From positions 620,001 through 684,000 of the forward strand of contig CAVTVK010000001.1 of NCBI GenBank assembly GCA_963738135.1: a stretch of 64,000 nt of DNA, in the 5' to 3' direction. Of this stretch, positions 61,916-64,000 are shown one piece after another (positions within the stretch are counted from its first letter, which is position 1; each line of letters begins with the position of its first letter). The notes under the pieces were generated by a model. The model had not been told where the DNA came from. It saw only the letters and a list, made by a program, of their open reading frames with translations, and did not search any database. The translations under genes and the position numbers were made by a program. This DNA is from Bog-473 sp963738135. GTDB lineage: Bacteria > Actinomycetota > Acidimicrobiia > Acidimicrobiales > RAAP-2.

Positions 61916-64000
61916 TCAGCGAGGGTGCGGTGAAGAAGGTCGGCGCAGCGGCTCGGGATCAGCGACGACGCTCGTTTGCTGCGTCGTCAGACCTCGTGGC
62001 GCCGCGATGGCCGCCGAGGCGAGTCCCGGCAACACGGCGACAGCGCCGAACGGCCCGGCCCGGCCCAGGAACTCCACGGTCCCCGCCACCGTCCCGCTCC
62101 CGAGGTCGACGAAGGCCAGTCCGTCGCGGACCGGCCCCGCGGTCGGTTGGCCTCCCACGAGGCCGGCCAACACCGCGTGGCGCGGGTCGCCGTAGGTCAC
62201 GACCGCGAGATCGTTCCGGACGTCGAGCGATCCGAGCACTCCGGCGAGCGCGACGACACACTCTTCCTGGCCCGTCGCCGGGTCGAGCCGCAGGACGCGG
62301 CCAGTACCCGAGTCGGCCAGGATCAGGTGGTCGCCGCTCCAGCGCGGGTGTCGCGGGAGCGTGAGCCCGCTCAGCAGGCGCTCCCCTGCCGTGGTGAGGA
62401 CGACTCCCCCGCCGACGAGCGAGGACTCCCATCCGTTGGGCTCGTTGCTCAGGCCGGCCGCGGTCACGAACGCTGCCCGTCCGTCGACCAGGGCGATACC
62501 GGTGAGGAGCGACCGCGTCTCGGGACGGAGCGCGTCGACGCCCGGCGGCACCCAGACGGGGCGCATGGAATGGTGATCGTCGAGCGTGGCCAGGCAACTG
62601 AAGAGCCCCGAGACCAAGACCGGTCCACCCGAGCCAAGGGCGAGGTCGGTGACACCGAGACTCCCCGTCGTGTGGGCCTCCTGAGCCAGCAGGAGATGCT
62701 CAGCCGGCCCTTCGGGCTCGGGACCGGCGTCGACGAACGTCCACACCTGCCAGTCCGAGGCAAGGACGAGCCTGTCGCCGTCGCAGGCGGCCGCGCTCAC
62801 CGAGTCGAGGCCGAACTCGCGGACGACGACACCGAGTCGTTCCTCGGCCGTGATCAGGTACAGGCGCGACGCGGAGGTGGCGACGATGCTCACGTCGTGT
62901 TCGGCCAGCACCGCCCCGACGCCGGCGGAGATCACCGGTTCGAACGTGTGCAGGTGCAGAGCCCGCGGCACGCTCATTGGACGACCAGAGTCGCGGCGTC
63001 GAGCCGGGATCGGGACATCGTCGTCGAACCACAGGTCGCCGCGTACCGCTCCACCGAGGAGCCCGACGGCGGCGGGACGCCGGACGCCCGGCAGCGCGCA
63101 CACGTCGAAGAGCTCTCTGACCGACCCCTCGACGAGCAACCAGTGCAGGAGCTCGCCCGACGTGAGATCGATCACGAACAGCCCGAGGTGGGGCAGCATG
63201 TTCCGAGCCTCGAGCGCGTCATCGAGCGGCAACCCCGAATAGATGTCGCCCCGGCGCGGCTTCGACGATCCGACGACCGCGTAGTCCCCCACGAAGCACA
63301 GGCCGCGCAGGAACCCCGGCCCGAAGGCCACCGGCTCGAAGACCTGTCGCTCCCGATCGACCGTGCCCAGCTCACCGGTGCCGGCATTGGCCACCCACAG
63401 CTGGCCGTTCCACCATCGGGGCGAGTGGGGCATGGAGAGGCCGCGGGCCACGACCTCGTTGGTGGCAACGTCAATGACCACACCCTGGTCGCGACGACCG
63501 TCCCGCCAATCGTCCACCTCCGTGGACTCGCTGACGCAGGTCACGTAGGCGGCCGCACCATCCTTCATGGCCAGTCCGTTGAGGTGGCAGCGGTCGCCCG
63601 GGGCGGGCCCGGAAAGAAACGGCGGGTGCCAGCGGGGCACGAAGCTGGCCGAAGCGCTGGTCGAGGCCAGGCACCCGAAGCGCGTATTGACCCACACGTC
63701 GCGGCCGTCCGCCTCGAGTGCCAGATCGTGAATGTTCACGTTGCCGACCGTCGACATCAGGCGCGGAATGAAGAGGCGGTCGTGACCGTCGCTGGTGGTG
63801 GCGCCGGGAGCAAGGACGTTCTCGAACCGCCAGATCTCGTAGCGGGTGGCGACCCACAGCCTGTCGTTCCCGTCGCTCGCCAAGCCCATGACCTTGTCGA
63901 GTGATCGGTCGAAGACAGCGAGTTGCCCCTGCGGGTCCACGCCCACGAGCCAGAGCTTGGCCGGTGGCGTGCCGAAGACCAGGCTGACCTCCTGGGTCAC
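61916..64000 (-). CDS. Tandem TIGR03032/DUF4915-like beta-propeller protein, partial at window edge
   Basis: A protein of at least 694 residues that runs to the right edge; the GTG at 63998-64000 may or may not be the true start. Two copies of a propeller-like domain are visible. The first has VWVNTRFGCLAS, HLNGLAMKDGAAAYVT and PHSPRWWNGQLWVANAGTG; the second has VLVSGLFSCLATL, LLTGIALVDGRAAFVTA and RHPRWSGDHLILADSGTG. The repetition in the same order shows an internal duplication. Single-domain TIGR03032 proteins are about 330-400 residues. No signal peptide is visible. The role is unknown. Confidence 0.8.
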   Translation of the reverse strand: MTQEVSLVFGTPPAKLWLVGVDPQGQLAVFDRSLDKVMGLASDGNDRLWVATRYEIWRFENVLAPGATTSDGHDRLFIPRLMSTVGNVNIHDLALEADGRDVWVNTRFGCLASTSASASFVPRWHPPFLSGPAPGDRCHLNGLAMKDGAAAYVTCVSESTEVDDWRDGRRDQGVVIDVATNEVVARGLSMPHSPRWWNGQLWVANAGTGELGTVDRERQVFEPVAFGPGFLRGLCFVGDYAVVGSSKPRRGDIYSGLPLDDALEARNMLPHLGLFVIDLTSGELLHWLLVEGSVRELFDVCALPGVRRPAAVGLLGGAVRGDLWFDDDVPIPARRRDSGRPMSVPRALHLHTFEPVISAGVGAVLAEHDVSIVATSASRLYLITAEERLGVVVREFGLDSVSAAACDGDRLVLASDWQVWTFVDAGPEPEGPAEHLLLAQEAHTTGSLGVTDLALGSGGPVLVSGLFSCLATLDDHHSMRPVWVPPGVDALRPETRSLLTGIALVDGRAAFVTAAGLSNEPNGWESSLVGGGVVLTTAGERLLSGLTLPRHPRWSGDHLILADSGTGRVLRLDPATGQEECVVALAGVLGSLDVRNDLAVVTYGDPRHAVLAGLVGGQPTAGPVRDGLAFVDLGSGTVAGTVEFLGRAGPFGAVAVLPGLASAAIAAPRGLTTQQTSVVADPEPLRRPSSPHPR

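Noticed and set aside
61976..63904. A 642-codon plus-strand open frame opposite the TIGR03032-like gene
   Set aside because: Composition is R/H/D-rich without domain signals; the minus strand carries a duplicated propeller domain.
1..64000. CRISPR arrays, tRNA or rRNA genes, insertion sequences, prophage genes
   Set aside because: I looked for regularly spaced palindromic repeats, T-loop motifs and transposase or integrase signatures and saw none that hold up.

Overview
The window is about 64 kb of very GC-rich DNA with short intergenic gaps, frequent GTG and TTG starts, many 4-base stop/start overlaps (ATGA or GTGA) and no phage, plasmid or CRISPR module. The gene content points to an actinomycete, most likely of the class Acidimicrobiia. 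The clues are F420-type flavin enzymes (PPOX and luciferase-like), a class II B12-dependent ribonucleotide reductase, a PimB'-like mannosyltransferase, several SHOCT proteins, and two surface proteins with the tandem 'GYWLVxSDGG' repeat that I associate with Acidimicrobiia. This placement is inference; there is no rRNA or tRNA gene to confirm it.

Layout. 0.1-13 kb: mixed metabolism (arylsulfatase with a frameshift, PanE-like reductase, MpaB-type oxygenase, SDR, aldose epimerase, SurE, ArfB-like release factor, aldo/keto reductase, SnoaL-like protein, NUDIX with NDH-2, acyl-CoA dehydrogenase with a PECR-like SDR). 13-18.7 kb: a compact minus-strand catabolic operon (SDR, amidohydrolase, acetoacetate-decarboxylase-like enzyme, second amidohydrolase, methyltransferase, DMT permease) with a perfect palindrome just upstream. 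19-21.2 kb: a membrane protein and an NlpC/P60 cell-wall hydrolase with repeats. 21.2-25.2 kb: a second minus-strand catabolic set (FAD monooxygenase, alpha/beta hydrolase, CoA-transferase III, PPOX enzyme). 25.5-28.8 kb: SHOCT membrane protein, ECF-like sigma factor, and two secreted low-complexity proteins. 28.8-36.8 kb: aldo/keto reductase, MFS exporter, nrdJ with a consensus-like promoter and two NrdR-box-like palindromes, glycerol kinase. 37-40 kb: a secreted protein with seven Ig-like repeats. 40.2-42.8 kb: SDR, QueA-like enzyme, SufR-like regulator. 42.7-46.9 kb: ACT protein, PlsC, SMP-30 lactonase, SGNH hydrolase, acyltransferase-3.

The most unusual part is 45.7-50.4 kb. A minus-strand operon encodes a histidine phosphatase, phosphosulfolactate synthase (ComA), a glyoxalase-fold protein, an AMP-dependent ligase and an acyltransferase-3 membrane protein, with a second acyltransferase-3 and an aminotransferase upstream. 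ComA makes phosphosulfolactate from PEP and sulfite; the neighbours could dephosphorylate, activate and transfer the product. That would be a sulfolactate-based surface or lipid modification, which I do not recognise as a described system.

From about 44.8 to 58.4 kb most genes are broken into overlapping reading frames, yet their motifs stay intact across the breaks. Where I resolved the break by hand, one extra base usually restores the frame. I read these as real genes disturbed by insertion-type base-call errors and give whole-gene coordinates. The last 5 kb hold a rhodanese, the second repeat protein, and a tandem TIGR03032-like protein that runs to the right edge.
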